The notes beneath the pieces were generated by a model, which made no database searches, was not told the origin of the DNA, and worked only from the letters and a program-made list of their open reading frames with translations. Positions 7,960 through 17,700 of a stretch of DNA of 64,000 nucleotides are shown here, in pieces. The translations under genes were made by a program, and so were the position numbers. Within the stretch, counting starts at the first letter, position 1, and every line of letters begins with the position of its first letter. This DNA is from an uncultured Leifsonia sp. Its GTDB lineage: Bacteria; Actinomycetota; Actinomycetes; Actinomycetales; Microbacteriaceae. The stretch covers positions 18,665 through 82,664 of the forward strand of contig NZ_CAMFLC010000011.1 in NCBI RefSeq assembly GCF_945957465.1, written 5' to 3'.

Positions 7960-10286
7960 CCGCGGCTCAGCACCGATGTGACCGACTCGACGAGCACGAT
8001 CCCGACGATCGAGAATCCGGCGACCAGAAACCACGCCGGGGGCGACAGTTCGACGAAGACCAGGAAGCGGCGGAGCAACGGGAGTGTGAACACGGCCGCC
8101 AGCCCCGTGACCATTGCGGCGAGCACCAGGAGTCTGCGCAGATCGAAAGGCCGTGAGACGACAGCGAGCACCCACAGGGCGACGACCCCGAGGATCAATG
8201 TCGACCCCGTCCGAAGTTCCGCTTCGTCCAGCGCGGCCGTCGTCGCGGACCACGAGTACGCGAAGATCACCAGGGCGATGATGCACCCGACCGGAACGGC
8301 GAAACGGAGAGAGCGCGTCAGAAAGCCGCGCCGGTACGGCCGGAGGTTCGGGAGAAGGGCGAGGAAGAACGACGGCAGCCCGATCGTCAACCCGTCGATG
8401 ACGGACAGCTGCCGCGGAAGGAACGGGAAGGCGAGCAGGAAGGCGCCGAACACGAAGGCGAGTACGGCCGCGTAGACGGTCTTGGCCAGGAAGAGCATCG
8501 AGACCCGTTCGATGTTCGCCATGACCCGCCGCCCTTCGGCGACCGCCGCCGGGAGCTCGGCGAATCGCCCGTCGAGCAGCACCATGCGGGCGATCGCCTT
8601 CGTCGCGGCCGTGCCGGAGGACATCGCGATCCCGATGTGGGCCTGTTTGAGCGCCGGGATGTCGTTCACGCCGTCGCCCGTCACCGCCACCGTGCGGCCG
8701 GCGGCTTGCAGGGCGGCCACGATGTCGCGCTTGCGGTCGGGGGTGACCCGGCCGATCACGACCTGCTCGTCCACGACCTCGACCAAGCGACGCGGGTCGT
8801 CGGGGAGGTCGCCCGCGTCGAAGCCCGCATGCCCGCCGAGCCCGACCTCCGCGGCGATGGCCGCCGCCGTGCGGGGGTCGTCGCCCGAGAGCACACGGAT
8901 GTCGACGCCCTCACGTGCGAAGAACGAGAGGGTCTGCGCGGCGTCCTCTCGCACGCGTTCGCGGAACGTCACGACCGCGACAGGGCGTCTCGACGGTGGA
9001 AGCCCGTCGTCGCTGCGCAACGGGGCGTCGGCGTGCGCGAGCACCAGGACTCGCCGGCCGCCCGCGGTCGACGACCGCACCGTCTCGTCGAGTCGGCGAT
9101 CGGGGAAGAGAACCTCCGCTGCGCCGAGGATCCAGGTGCCGGGGGCCGACCGGCCGCTCAAGGACACACCGCTCCACTTCCGCGTGGACGAGAACGGTAT
9201 CCGCCCCGTGGGCACGGCGTCCGCCGGTGCGGGATACCGTTCCACGAGGGCACGTGCCGTCGCGTTCGCGTCGGCGGCCGAGCCGAACCAGCCGAGGGCC
9301 TCACGCCAGCCGTGCGGGAGCTGCGAGGCGGGACGCAGGGGGAGCTCCGTGTCGAGGCGGATGTCGCCCTCGGTCAGCGTCCCGGTCTTGTCGAAGCAGA
9401 TCACGTCGACGCGCGCCAGGACTTCGACCGCGGCGAGTTCTTGGACGAGCACGTGCCGGCGGGCGAGCCGCACCGCACCGACCGCGAAGGCGATGCTCGT
9501 CATCAGTACCAGGCCCAGCGGGATCATGGCCACCACGGCAGCGATGGTGTAGACGGCGGCGTCGCGCCACTCCTCCCCACGGAACACGGTCGACCAGCCG
9601 CCGAGTGCGACCACCTGCGCGTTGAAGACCAGGATCGCGAGGGGGCCGATCGCCCAGGCCACCCAGCGCAGCACCGTCTGGACTCCCGAGTGCAACTCGC
9701 TCGACACCAGCGAGAACCGGCGTGCCTGAGCCGCCAGCCCGTTGGCGAAGGTCTCGGCACCGACCCGTACGATCTGCGCCCTGCCCTCGCCTCCGACGAT
9801 CACGGACCCACCGAGCAGCGCCTCACCGGCAGGCTTGTCCACCGGGTCGGATTCGCCGGTCAGCAGCGACTCGTCGACTTGCAGACCGTCCGACACGACG
9901 ACTCGCGCATCCGCGGCCACTCGGTCCCCGACCCGCAGCACGAGCAGGTCGTCGATGACGACATCGTCCGCGTCCAGTGCGACCTCCCGCCCGTCCCTGA
10001 CGGCGCGAACCGATGACGCCGTCGGAAGCGCGAGCCGGTCGAGCGTGACCTTCGCGTGCACCTCCTGCCACGTGCCGATGATCAGGTTCGCGAGGGCCGA
10101 GAGACCGAACAGGGCGTCCTGCCAGTCGCCGATCACGAGCAGCACGGCGAAGCAGCCGCCGATGATCGCGTTGAACAGCGTCAGCACGTTGGCGCGCACG
10201 ATACCGGCGAGGCTGCGGCTCGTCCTCGGCCGGTACCGGTTGCTCCGGCCCGCCGCCGTACGCCCGGCGACGTCGGCGCTCGACAA
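7917..10286 (-). CDS. P-type cation-transporting ATPase, CtpE-like
   Basis: This encodes about 789 aa of a complete P-type ATPase. The actuator loop has LTGES at residues 142-146. The M4 segment AMIPLGLVLMTS is followed by the phosphorylation site CFDKTGTLTEG (Asp299), and the hinge motif TGDGVNDIPALK starts at 536. Six further membrane helices close the protein. The M4-to-P-domain linker (RRHVLVQELAAVEVLARVDV) and the length resemble actinobacterial CtpE, which imports Ca2+ in mycobacteria; M4 has IPLGL in place of PEGLP, so specificity is uncertain. No ATG or GTG is available. The TTG at 10286 is taken as start, but a CTG at 10295 lies 7 nt behind a GGAGGTG and may be the real one. It is single, with its 3' end overlapping the DUF805 gene by 43 bp. 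Confidence 0.88.
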   Translation of the reverse strand: MSSADVAGRTAAGRSNRYRPRTSRSLAGIVRANVLTLFNAIIGGCFAVLLVIGDWQDALFGLSALANLIIGTWQEVHAKVTLDRLALPTASSVRAVRDGREVALDADDVVIDDLLVLRVGDRVAADARVVVSDGLQVDESLLTGESDPVDKPAGEALLGGSVIVGGEGRAQIVRVGAETFANGLAAQARRFSLVSSELHSGVQTVLRWVAWAIGPLAILVFNAQVVALGGWSTVFRGEEWRDAAVYTIAAVVAMIPLGLVLMTSIAFAVGAVRLARRHVLVQELAAVEVLARVDVICFDKTGTLTEGDIRLDTELPLRPASQLPHGWREALGWFGSAADANATARALVERYPAPADAVPTGRIPFSSTRKWSGVSLSGRSAPGTWILGAAEVLFPDRRLDETVRSSTAGGRRVLVLAHADAPLRSDDGLPPSRRPVAVVTFRERVREDAAQTLSFFAREGVDIRVLSGDDPRTAAAIAAEVGLGGHAGFDAGDLPDDPRRLVEVVDEQVVIGRVTPDRKRDIVAALQAAGRTVAVTGDGVNDIPALKQAHIGIAMSSGTAATKAIARMVLLDGRFAELPAAVAEGRRVMANIERVSMLFLAKTVYAAVLAFVFGAFLLAFPFLPRQLSVIDGLTIGLPSFFLALLPNLRPYRRGFLTRSLRFAVPVGCIIALVIFAYSWSATTAALDEAELRTGSTLILGVVALWVLAVVSRPFDLRRLLVLAAMVTGLAAVFTLPLLRRFLVFVELSPPAWFLVAGFSIVGIVLVESVTSVLSRGYPSGGGLWGGTGG

Positions 10287-10522
10287 CCCCGTCAGGACGG
10301 CGCACCTCCGCGGTCCGATTCGGCCGTGCTCCGGACCGAAGACGTTTCACACTCCATGCGCACACACTGCCGCCACGTGGCTGGGAGACCCGGGCCGAAA
10401 GTCACGCGGGCCCGGCTCGTCCGTCGCGGCCCGGCGGATCGAGGGCGATCCGGTCCCTGTGGACAGGGAGGTGATCTGAGCCGGCGGGCTCGGTTGATGA
10501 CCGCCGTCGTTAGTGTGGTCGC

Positions 10523-10888
10523 ATGGCTCAACTGACCCGTGATGGTTCCGACGCCGTGATCACACTCTCGACGTTCGAGAAGATCGAAGGACTGCTCGCC
10601 TCGACTCGCTTCCCGCTCGCCCACGTCGCGTCCGTGCAGGTGCTGGACGACGCCCACCAACAGATCAAAGGATGGGGAAGCGACTTCAAGATCGCCGGGC
10701 GATATGTCCCCAACACGACCGCCGTTGGAACCTTCCGAAACGGGGAGGACGGCGGGGTCACACTCGCTCTCGTGCACTCCGACACGCCCCGTGGGCTTCA
10801 GATCGAGTTGGCGGGGGAGCCTTATCGCCGCGTTGTGATCGGGCTCGCCGATCCGGAAGCCGTGAAGGCTCAGGTCTTCGGCGAGTAG
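10523..10888 (+). CDS. Small conserved protein of unknown function
   Basis: This encodes 121 aa starting at an ATG with no clear ribosome-binding site. Alternating hydrophobic strands (DAVITLSTFEKIEGLL, LAHVASVQVLDD, VGTFRN, VTLALVHSDTPRGLQIELAG, YRRVVIGLADPEAVKAQV) suggest a small all-beta PH-like fold with a final helix. The pattern ends with the phrase LQIELAGEPYRRVVIGLADPE, as in actinobacterial PH-like proteins of unknown role. No membrane segment or catalytic motif is seen. It is transcribed divergently from the ATPase, across about 235 bp, and convergently with the helicase gene. I do not recognise a specific function. Confidence 0.7.
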   Translation: MAQLTRDGSDAVITLSTFEKIEGLLASTRFPLAHVASVQVLDDAHQQIKGWGSDFKIAGRYVPNTTAVGTFRNGEDGGVTLALVHSDTPRGLQIELAGEPYRRVVIGLADPEAVKAQVFGE

Positions 10889-10988
10889 GGCCGTTCCGAT
10901 CGGCACGCGCTGGGATGGTTGGTCTCGGCTTTCCCCTTATCGCTGCTCCGCACGTTGGGGCGTTCGAGTTGGGTCAGGCCGTTGCGGC

Positions 10989-12707
10989 TCAGATGGCGTT
11001 GGAGAAATAGGGCCGCAGGTACCGCCGCAGCTCGGGATCGCACACGTAGACGTAGGTGCCGCTGATGCCGCGCGTGAGGAGCACCCCGTAGATGTTCGTC
11101 ACGTATTCGAGGATGTCGGTGTCGGTGTACTCGATGCCCCGACGCTTGTTGTTCTCCATGCCCTTGGTGTCGAAGTAGTTGGAGCGATCGAACCAGAGGC
11201 GGCGGTCAGTGGAATCGAAGCGAAGGTCAGGCCCGATGATGACACCGGCGTAGTTGAGGTCGTACCCCTGGATGGTGTGGATTGAACCGACCTCCGAGAG
11301 TGACGCGGGCGACGACACCCAGTCGGTTTGCGTGCCGTTCCAGCGCATACGAATACCGTCGAGCTCGATGTCGTACGCGTCGCGATCCTTCTTGCTCACC
11401 CACTTCCAGGCGTAGCCGGCAACCAGTCGGGCGAGACCCGTCTCCGCATCGCGGTGCTCGATCTCCCTGCGCATCGTTCCGAGGTCGTCGAAGAACCGAA
11501 GGTCATAGCCGGGAAAGGCTCTGGCCGTGGTGCCTTCACCGCGGAGGACACTGCGCACGTAAGACGTGTAGTCGTCGCCGGCTCGCACGCGCAGTTGGGA
11601 CCGCAGCGGAAAGTAGCGATATGCAGATTTCGCGCTCTCGACCAGGGCCTTGACCACAGGTGCAGGTAGGTCGGCTGGACGCACACTCTGGGCGGGGTCA
11701 ACGAGAAGGATCTGATGAGTACTTCGGGCGCGCACCCAATCGAGCTGTGTGCGTTCGTCGTCGTCGTGCCCGAACAGAGCCGCGTTGATGGTGGCGAAGG
11801 CGGCGTTCAACGGGCCAGCGGGCTGGTTGGCGCGGTGGTTGAGGCGGTGCGCTTCGTCCACGACGAGGAGGTCGAAGTGCTCGCTCGACTTGCCCACTTC
11901 GAACGGAGTGAGGACCGACACGTGCTTGAGGCCAGGCGTGCGCGCGAAGACCTTCTGAAGGGTGGCGCGGAGCGATTGTTGCGGGACAGCGAGCCCGATC
12001 CGAAAATCGGCCAGCAGTGCCGCGTTCTCGGGTACGAAGAACTCGGCAAACACCGTCTCCACGTCGGGGTCATCCTGCAATGATGCAGTCGCGATATCTC
12101 GTAGGAGCTTGATGAGGTACACGGCGACGACGGTCTTGCCGGTACCGGGGTCGCCTTGAACAACGATCGGCTCGGATGATCCGATCTGGATGTCATCGAA
12201 GAGCGCTTCGAGGACGTTCTCGACTGCGACGGCCTGGTCGAGTGAGAGCGCCTTGAACGGCGAGAATTTGAAGAGGTCGCTGTTGATAATCTCCGGGACG
12301 GTGCGCTCGAAGAGCCCCCGCTCCCGGAGCTCATCGAAGATCTGATCGAAGTGCGCTTGGTAACGCTCTCGGTCGTAGTAGGCCGCATCCCTAATGCCCG
12401 CTACGACGTTGACCACCTCGTATCGGCCATCACCCGCGAACATCCGGATGAGATACGACTCAAGGTCTAAGCAAGCCGATTTGTTGAACTCGTCGTGCAT
12501 GACGACCCGAACGGAAGTGAGCGCATCCTTGCGGCGGTCGCCGCCGTGCTGCCGCATCCTCGAGACCAGGCTGAGCGTCTCGCCCACATAGACCTGGTGT
12601 TTACCGTCCATGACGTAGACCACCGGCCAGTTCTTCAGTCGGGGGTCCACGACTTCGTCGAGAGCGCTGCCCGAACGGTCGAAGGGGACTATGTCAAAGC
12701 CGGTCAT
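10989..12707 (-). CDS. GIY-YIG nuclease fused to DUF2075 superfamily 1 helicase, defence-type
   Basis: This encodes 572 aa from the ATG at 12707. Residues about 28-100 are a GIY-YIG endonuclease domain: VVYVMD...VYVGET with the following Arg (SRMRQH) and a Glu in LDLESYLI near residue 83 as metal ligand. From about residue 150 it is a DUF2075 helicase/ATPase: a Q-like LSLDQAVAVENVL, Walker A GDPGTGKT at 185-192, Walker B LLVVDEAHR at about 280-288, a motif III-like ILLVDPAQSVRP, and the C-terminal IHTIQGYDLNYAGVIIGPDL and LLTRGISGTYVYV of motifs V/VI. DUF2075 proteins occur widely in phage-defence islands. The first 14 bp overlap the upstream MazG-like gene, so the two are coupled. Predicted substrate is DNA or RNA, with NTP use. 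Defence role inferred. Confidence 0.85.
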   Translation of the reverse strand: MTGFDIVPFDRSGSALDEVVDPRLKNWPVVYVMDGKHQVYVGETLSLVSRMRQHGGDRRKDALTSVRVVMHDEFNKSACLDLESYLIRMFAGDGRYEVVNVVAGIRDAAYYDRERYQAHFDQIFDELRERGLFERTVPEIINSDLFKFSPFKALSLDQAVAVENVLEALFDDIQIGSSEPIVVQGDPGTGKTVVAVYLIKLLRDIATASLQDDPDVETVFAEFFVPENAALLADFRIGLAVPQQSLRATLQKVFARTPGLKHVSVLTPFEVGKSSEHFDLLVVDEAHRLNHRANQPAGPLNAAFATINAALFGHDDDERTQLDWVRARSTHQILLVDPAQSVRPADLPAPVVKALVESAKSAYRYFPLRSQLRVRAGDDYTSYVRSVLRGEGTTARAFPGYDLRFFDDLGTMRREIEHRDAETGLARLVAGYAWKWVSKKDRDAYDIELDGIRMRWNGTQTDWVSSPASLSEVGSIHTIQGYDLNYAGVIIGPDLRFDSTDRRLWFDRSNYFDTKGMENNKRRGIEYTDTDILEYVTNIYGVLLTRGISGTYVYVCDPELRRYLRPYFSNAI

Positions 12708-13014
12708 ACTTGGTGCTCCGGCCGCGCGACTTATCAACCGGGTACTTGGCTTGGGTTCGGGCGAGTTTGTCCAGGACGATCCGGTCGGGATCCTCACCGA
12801 GCCTGTCCGCGAGCAGCAGGCAATAGGTGAGGACGTCGGCGAGTTCCTCACGCACGCGTTCCGGGTCACCGTCCGGGCTCCACTGGAAGCACTCCAAAAG
12901 CTCACCCGCCTCAATGGAGACGCTCTTCGCGAGGTTCTCGGCGGAGTGGAACTGCGCCCAATCCCGTTCCGCCACGAAGGCGCGCAGCGCTGCCAGCACA
13001 GACTCGTTCGTCAC
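12694..13014 (-). CDS. MazG-like nucleotide pyrophosphohydrolase
   Basis: This encodes 106 aa with a GTG start at 13014. It is an all-alpha NTP pyrophosphohydrolase of the MazG/RS21-C6 group. The metal-binding signature EAGELLE (residues 36-42, ExxE-like) is followed by EELADVLTY (about residues 56-64, ExxD), which would coordinate Mg2+ and hydrolyse a (d)NTP to (d)NMP and pyrophosphate. The protein is about the size of the small dCTPase-like members. There is no good ribosome-binding site directly before the GTG; a GGAGG lies about 18 nt upstream and a TAGCGT closer in, so leaderless translation is possible. It overlaps the helicase gene by 14 bp and is the first gene of a two-gene operon. 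A nucleotide-depleting or modified-nucleotide-sanitising role in defence is inferred. Confidence 0.85.
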   Translation of the reverse strand: MTNESVLAALRAFVAERDWAQFHSAENLAKSVSIEAGELLECFQWSPDGDPERVREELADVLTYCLLLADRLGEDPDRIVLDKLARTQAKYPVDKSRGRSTKYDRL

Positions 13015-13204
13015 AGGGCCACGCTAGCAATCCTCCGGGTCGCAGCGGGCCCTTGGCCTGTTTCTCTCAAGCGAGCTACGGGGGCGGCTACCTCCGCGCC
13101 CGCGTCGAGAGAGCAAGACCCTCCGCGATACAGATTCAGCCGCTTTGGCTGCCCTTAGGGCTGGCATTGAGTGGCCGCTGCCCCATAACGCGTATCGCGG
13201 AAGA

Positions 13205-14119
13205 ATGAATGCATTTCGGTATGCTGCCATTCGAGGGGGCCGCGTGACTAGGTTTTTCGGAACGCCTGACGGTGTGCTTGAAGGACACTGGTTTGCCTCC
13301 CGCGAGGCTCTGCGTGCCGCAGGCGTCCACGCGGGCATTTCCGGAACGAAGGCTGACGGAGCAGACTCCATCGTAGTTTCGGGAGGTTATGTCGATGACG
13401 AAGACTTCGGTGACTACATCATCTATACCGGGCACGGTGGACGGGATCAGCGGACGGGTCGGCAGATCAAGGACCAGTCGCCCGACGCCCCCGGCAACGC
13501 CGGGCTCATCACTAGCTGGCTCGAAGGCCTGCCAGTCAGAGTGACCAGAGGGTCAAACAAGGATTCGTCTTTTGCTCCCGACTCGGGCTATCTATATGCA
13601 GGCCTCTTCACTGTGACTGGACACTGGCCCCAGGCGGGCGCGGATGGTTTCGTGATTCAGCGATTCCGACTTGATGCGCTAGACGGAAATTACGATCACG
13701 AGGCTGGCGGTGTCCTCGAAGCGGATCCCTCCTTCTCAACCACGACCATTTCGCGACGCATTCGGGACTCGGCCGCGGTTCGTCGAGTGAAACGACTGTA
13801 CGACGACTCGTGTCAGATCTGCGGAACGCGAATCATTGGATCGCAAGGGCGCAGCTACTCGGAAGGAGCGCACGTTCGCCCGCTGGGTCGCCCGCACCTC
13901 GGCCCCGACACGGAGTCCAATTTGCTGTGTCTTTGTCCCAACCATCACACTCAACTGGACATTGGCGGCATTGTCATCATGGATGACATGCGCGTGATTA
14001 CGGTGGATGGCGTCGAGGCTGGAAAGCTAACCTTCCGCGGCTCGCATCGGCTCGATCCACCCAACCTGAGTTATCAGCGAACGCTGTGGGTTACGGCTCG
14101 AGGTTCAGGAGCGGGGTAA
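13205..14119 (+). CDS. SRA (YDG) domain - HNH modification-dependent endonuclease
   Basis: This encodes 304 aa. Residues about 18-155 form an SRA/YDG domain, which flips out modified cytosines: FGTPDGVLEGHWFASREALR, then the YIIYTGHGGRD loop and the GYLYAGLFTVTGHW strand. Residues about 196-253 are an HNH nuclease with CQICG, the catalytic GAHVRPLG and the zinc-ligand-like CLCPNHH, followed by LDIGG. The order SRA-HNH matches type IV enzymes such as TagI and the ScoMcrA/McrA-like group, which cut DNA with 5-methylcytosine or related marks. The start at 13205 has a close GGAAGA; a TTG at 13145 would add 20 non-conserved residues. The gene is visibly less GC-rich than its neighbours, suggesting acquisition. 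It diverges from the MazG/helicase pair. Confidence 0.88.
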   Translation: MNAFRYAAIRGGRVTRFFGTPDGVLEGHWFASREALRAAGVHAGISGTKADGADSIVVSGGYVDDEDFGDYIIYTGHGGRDQRTGRQIKDQSPDAPGNAGLITSWLEGLPVRVTRGSNKDSSFAPDSGYLYAGLFTVTGHWPQAGADGFVIQRFRLDALDGNYDHEAGGVLEADPSFSTTTISRRIRDSAAVRRVKRLYDDSCQICGTRIIGSQGRSYSEGAHVRPLGRPHLGPDTESNLLCLCPNHHTQLDIGGIVIMDDMRVITVDGVEAGKLTFRGSHRLDPPNLSYQRTLWVTARGSGAG

Positions 14120-14714
14120 CGGGGTGACAGCTTGTGGTCGCGCTCGCAAGGCATGAAGGCATCAAGTGGAGTCGTCTTTCACGTCGTGCGGAACCAGCAC
14201 GGCGGCATTGCGTCGGGTCGGCGTGAAGGCCAGCAGATTATGTTTCGGATTTAGCCGAATCCATAAGGACATCCCTGACGGAGCCGCATCGATAGAGCTC
14301 TGCGGTCTCGGCTGGCTGGGGCAGTGAACGAGGCGGCGTGGATGGGTCCATGCCCGGACAGGCATACGGACCATCGACACCACGGAACCCGCGGTGTCCT
14401 ACCCCCAATTTGGGGGCCTCCACGGCAACCGAGCCAGCGATCAAACACCCTGCGATTCGGCCTGGATCAGGGGAAATGAAGCCGAACCCGCCCGCGACCT
14501 GATCCTGAGAACCCGTCACGTTCTTGTTGCGCGGTCGGACAGCGCGGGCGTATCTTCAGCCTCGGCGAAACGGGGGTCTCGCACTTCACCCGGTAGCCAT
14601 TCAACAGGTTTCAAGACACGGTTTTTCGGGCGCCTCCAACGGCCGCGTGTTTTTCCGACGCAGACGTTCCAGATGGTCGTGGTACCGCGCAGCGACGGCT
14701 TTTGGGGGTGCCAC
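14120..14714. other. Leader region upstream of the giant gene
   Basis: About 595 bp without a supported gene. Minus-strand frames here (for instance 14238-14519) are Ser/Pro/Arg-rich, with no ribosome-binding site. Two features stand out: a perfect 7-bp hairpin at 14402-14416 and an 8-bp inverted repeat (GGATCAGG / CCTGATCC) at 14464-14471 and 14498-14505. The frame of the giant gene is open from 14394, but this stretch is not needed for the signal peptide. A long untranslated leader with structured elements is the likely reading. Confidence 0.45.
14402..14416. terminator. Perfect short hairpin, possible terminator or leader structure
   Basis: CCCCCAA and TTGGGGG face each other across a single T. 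There is no T-run on either side, so it could equally be a leader stem or a protein site. It lies about 285 bp downstream of the SRA-HNH stop. Confidence 0.35.
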
Positions 14715-17700
14715 GTGTCCCGGCTTTCGAATGGACGTGACGTCCGCGACGCCGGGACCGAGCGCGCTCCGGAGGCCGGTCGCGCTAGTCGTGGGGATTC
14801 ACCGCTGAGGCTGTGGCACCGGGCCGTGTGGATGCCCGTGGCGATGCTCGCGGCGGTCGCGTTGGCCGTGTCGCAGGCGGCCGTTCTCGGGGTTTCCGGG
14901 GCAGCGGTCGCGGCTGATTCGCCCAGCGTGAGCGCGCACTCCACGACGCAGCAGCTGCGGCTGGTGCCGCTTGCCGGGCCCCCGTACGCGGTCGTCCGGA
15001 CGACCACGGTCACCGTGCCGGGGACGCCGGTCCAGCCGCCGGTTCCGGGCCAGCCGACGACTCAGGTTCGGCGAGTCATGAAGGTCGATCCGAAGCTGCT
15101 CGCGGCGATCGTGGCGGCAGCGGCGGCGGAGCTCGCGCGGCAGCGGAGCGCGGCAGCGAGCACCACGACGACGGCACCGCGGACTACGCCGACGCCGGGC
15201 GGGACCAATTGCGTCAGCAGTGGGAGCACGCCGAGCTCGGCGCCGTCGCAGGCGCCGACATCCACCAGCGGGAACGGGACCGTTACCAGCTCGACCAGCA
15301 CGTCGACCTCGAGCAGCACCCTGACCTGCGGGCCGGGCACGACCGGGCCGACGCAGCTGGGCGGCAGCACGTCGACTCCGACGCCGACGTCCTCGCCGAC
15401 GCCGACGCCGACTCCCACGCCGACGCCGACTCCCACGCCTACACCGCCCCCGACTCCCACGCCCACCCCGACCCCGGCGCCGACGGACACATCGGCCCCG
15501 GTGTCGAACGACGCCGGCGCGGCGACGGGCGTCATCCTCGGCTCGCGTGGACTGTCGCGCGCGCCGTCCACGGTGACGCTCGCGTCGCTCGGCGTCGCGA
15601 CGGCCCTGCCCGCGGATGCCGCGGCACCCGCCGACACCACCGCGGGAGCCACGAGCGCTCCGGCGGACTCCGGTGCCTCGACCGACCCGAGCACGGCGAC
15701 GAATACGACGAGCCCGGCCCCCGCGCCGGCGACGGATGCGACGCCCACCCCGGCCCCGACCTCCGATCCCGTTCCGGCCGCGACCGACCCGGCCACCACC
15801 GCCGCTCCGGCAACCACCACCCCGACCACGACGGATCCAACGACCCCCTCGACCACAGACCCCGCGGCCACCGCTCCGGCGACGACTGCCGCAGCACCGA
15901 CCGACCCGGCCACCAGCTCCACCGACCCGGCCACCGCATCCACGTCGGCCCCCGCCAGCGCATCCGCTCCGGCGACCTTCGCGGCCCTCGCCGCCCCGGC
16001 GGCGACGCCGGCGCAGTGGACGTACGCACCCGATGCGGGCACGTCCGCACACACCATCTCGGTGCGCGTCGACGGCACCGACCTCGTCGTGACCGACAAC
16101 GGCGTCGAGACGCGGCGGGCGCTGGCCGACCTGACGGCGCTCAGCGTGACGACGGTCGGCGGGCAGGTGATCGCGATCACGTTCGACACGTCGGCCGGTC
16201 CGATCACGGTTCCCGTCACGTACGCGGGCACGGGCGCCGACCTGCTGAAGGTGATCGGCGACCAGCTGCAGTGGACCGTCGGAGCGGCGGGCGCGGGCAG
16301 CGTCAGCGGCTCCGGCCTCGCATCTCTCGACTACACGGGGGCGGCGACCATCACGGCGGCGGGCAGTGGCAGCACGCTCCGCGGGCCGGGCAGCGACACC
16401 GCCTGGACCGTCGACGGCGCCGACGCGGGAGCGGTCGCCGGTCAGCAGTTCAGCGGCTTCGCGAACCTGGACGGTGCGGCGGGCAACAAGGACACCTTCA
16501 CGTTCGAGCACGGCGGCAGCATCAGCGGCACGGTCGACGGCGGCAGCAGCGGCTTCGACAGCCTCGTGCTCCACGGTGTCAGCGGCCAGGTGGTCAGCAC
16601 GCCGAGCGGCGCCCACTCCGGCGCGATCACCTTCGAGGGACACACGATCTCGTATGCGGGGCTGGAGCCGATCACGGTCACCGGCACCGCCGACCTCGTG
16701 GTCACCGGCAACACGGCGAACGACACGTTGCAGGTCGGACCGGGCACCGGCGGCCAGCTCACGGTGTCGAGCCTGATCGGCGCGATGGAGTCGGTGTCGT
16801 TCACGGCCCCGACCGGGTCGCTGAAGATCGTCGACACGGCGAGCGGGGTGACCGTGGTCGTGATCGGCGACCTGATCCTCGCCGGCGCGAACCTCGAGAT
16901 CGACGCACCGACGATCGTCGTCGACTCCGGCGTGACCATCGACACCCGCAGTGCGGGAGGCACGGGCACCGTGACCCTCGCCGCGGCGGACACGCAGACC
17001 GGCGCCTCGCCCGCGACGGCATCCGTGACGATCGACGGGGCGACCATCCACGCGAAGACGATCGACCTGGAGGCGACAGCGTCGCAGACGCCCGGCGCGG
17101 GATCCATCCCGGGCATCAACACGGTCAGCGCCTCATCGGCGGCGACCGTCGCGGTGCTCGGCGCGTCGCTGCTCGACGCGACCGGCGATGTCACGCTGCG
17201 CAGCTCGTCCACGATGCAGGCGGACGTCACGTCGAGCGGCACGGGCGCCAGCACGAACGTGGATGCGGCCGTCGCGACCGCGGACATCGACAGCACCGCG
17301 ATCACCCACGTGTCGGACGCCTCCGCCGTCTCCGCCGGCGGCGTGCTGATGGTGGTCGCCAAGAACCAGACACAGGTCACCACGACCGGCGACGCGACAG
17401 CGGCGACGGCGGGAGCCGGGATCGCCGTCTCGCACGTGACGACGAACACGGCGGCGTACATCGACACGCACAGCAGCAGCGGAGTGAACGCCGGGAGCCT
17501 GGTCGTCGCGGCCGACTCCGACACCACCGCGGTGACCATCGCCAAGGCGAGCCCGGGCGGCTCGACCGGCAACAACGCCAGCCCCAGCGACAGCACATCC
17601 ACCGCGTCGCACCCGGGCGGCTACGCGAACGCCCCCGGAGGCGCGATCCTCGTCGCCGGCGCGCTGGCGTTCACGGACGTGTCGCAGCAGACCACCGCGT

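Noticed and set aside
13015..13204. Possible small gene between the MazG-like and SRA-HNH genes
   Set aside because: Short frames only; the region is best read as a divergent promoter area.
14402..14505. A known riboswitch (such as a c-di-AMP or ydaO type) before the giant gene
   Set aside because: I could not find the conserved loop sequences of any class; only simple stems are visible.
14394..14714. N-terminal extension of the giant frame
   Set aside because: Open but Ser/Arg/Gly-rich and without a ribosome-binding site; the signal peptide begins later. An ATG at 14673 remains possible, but GTG 14715 has the better GGGGG spacing.
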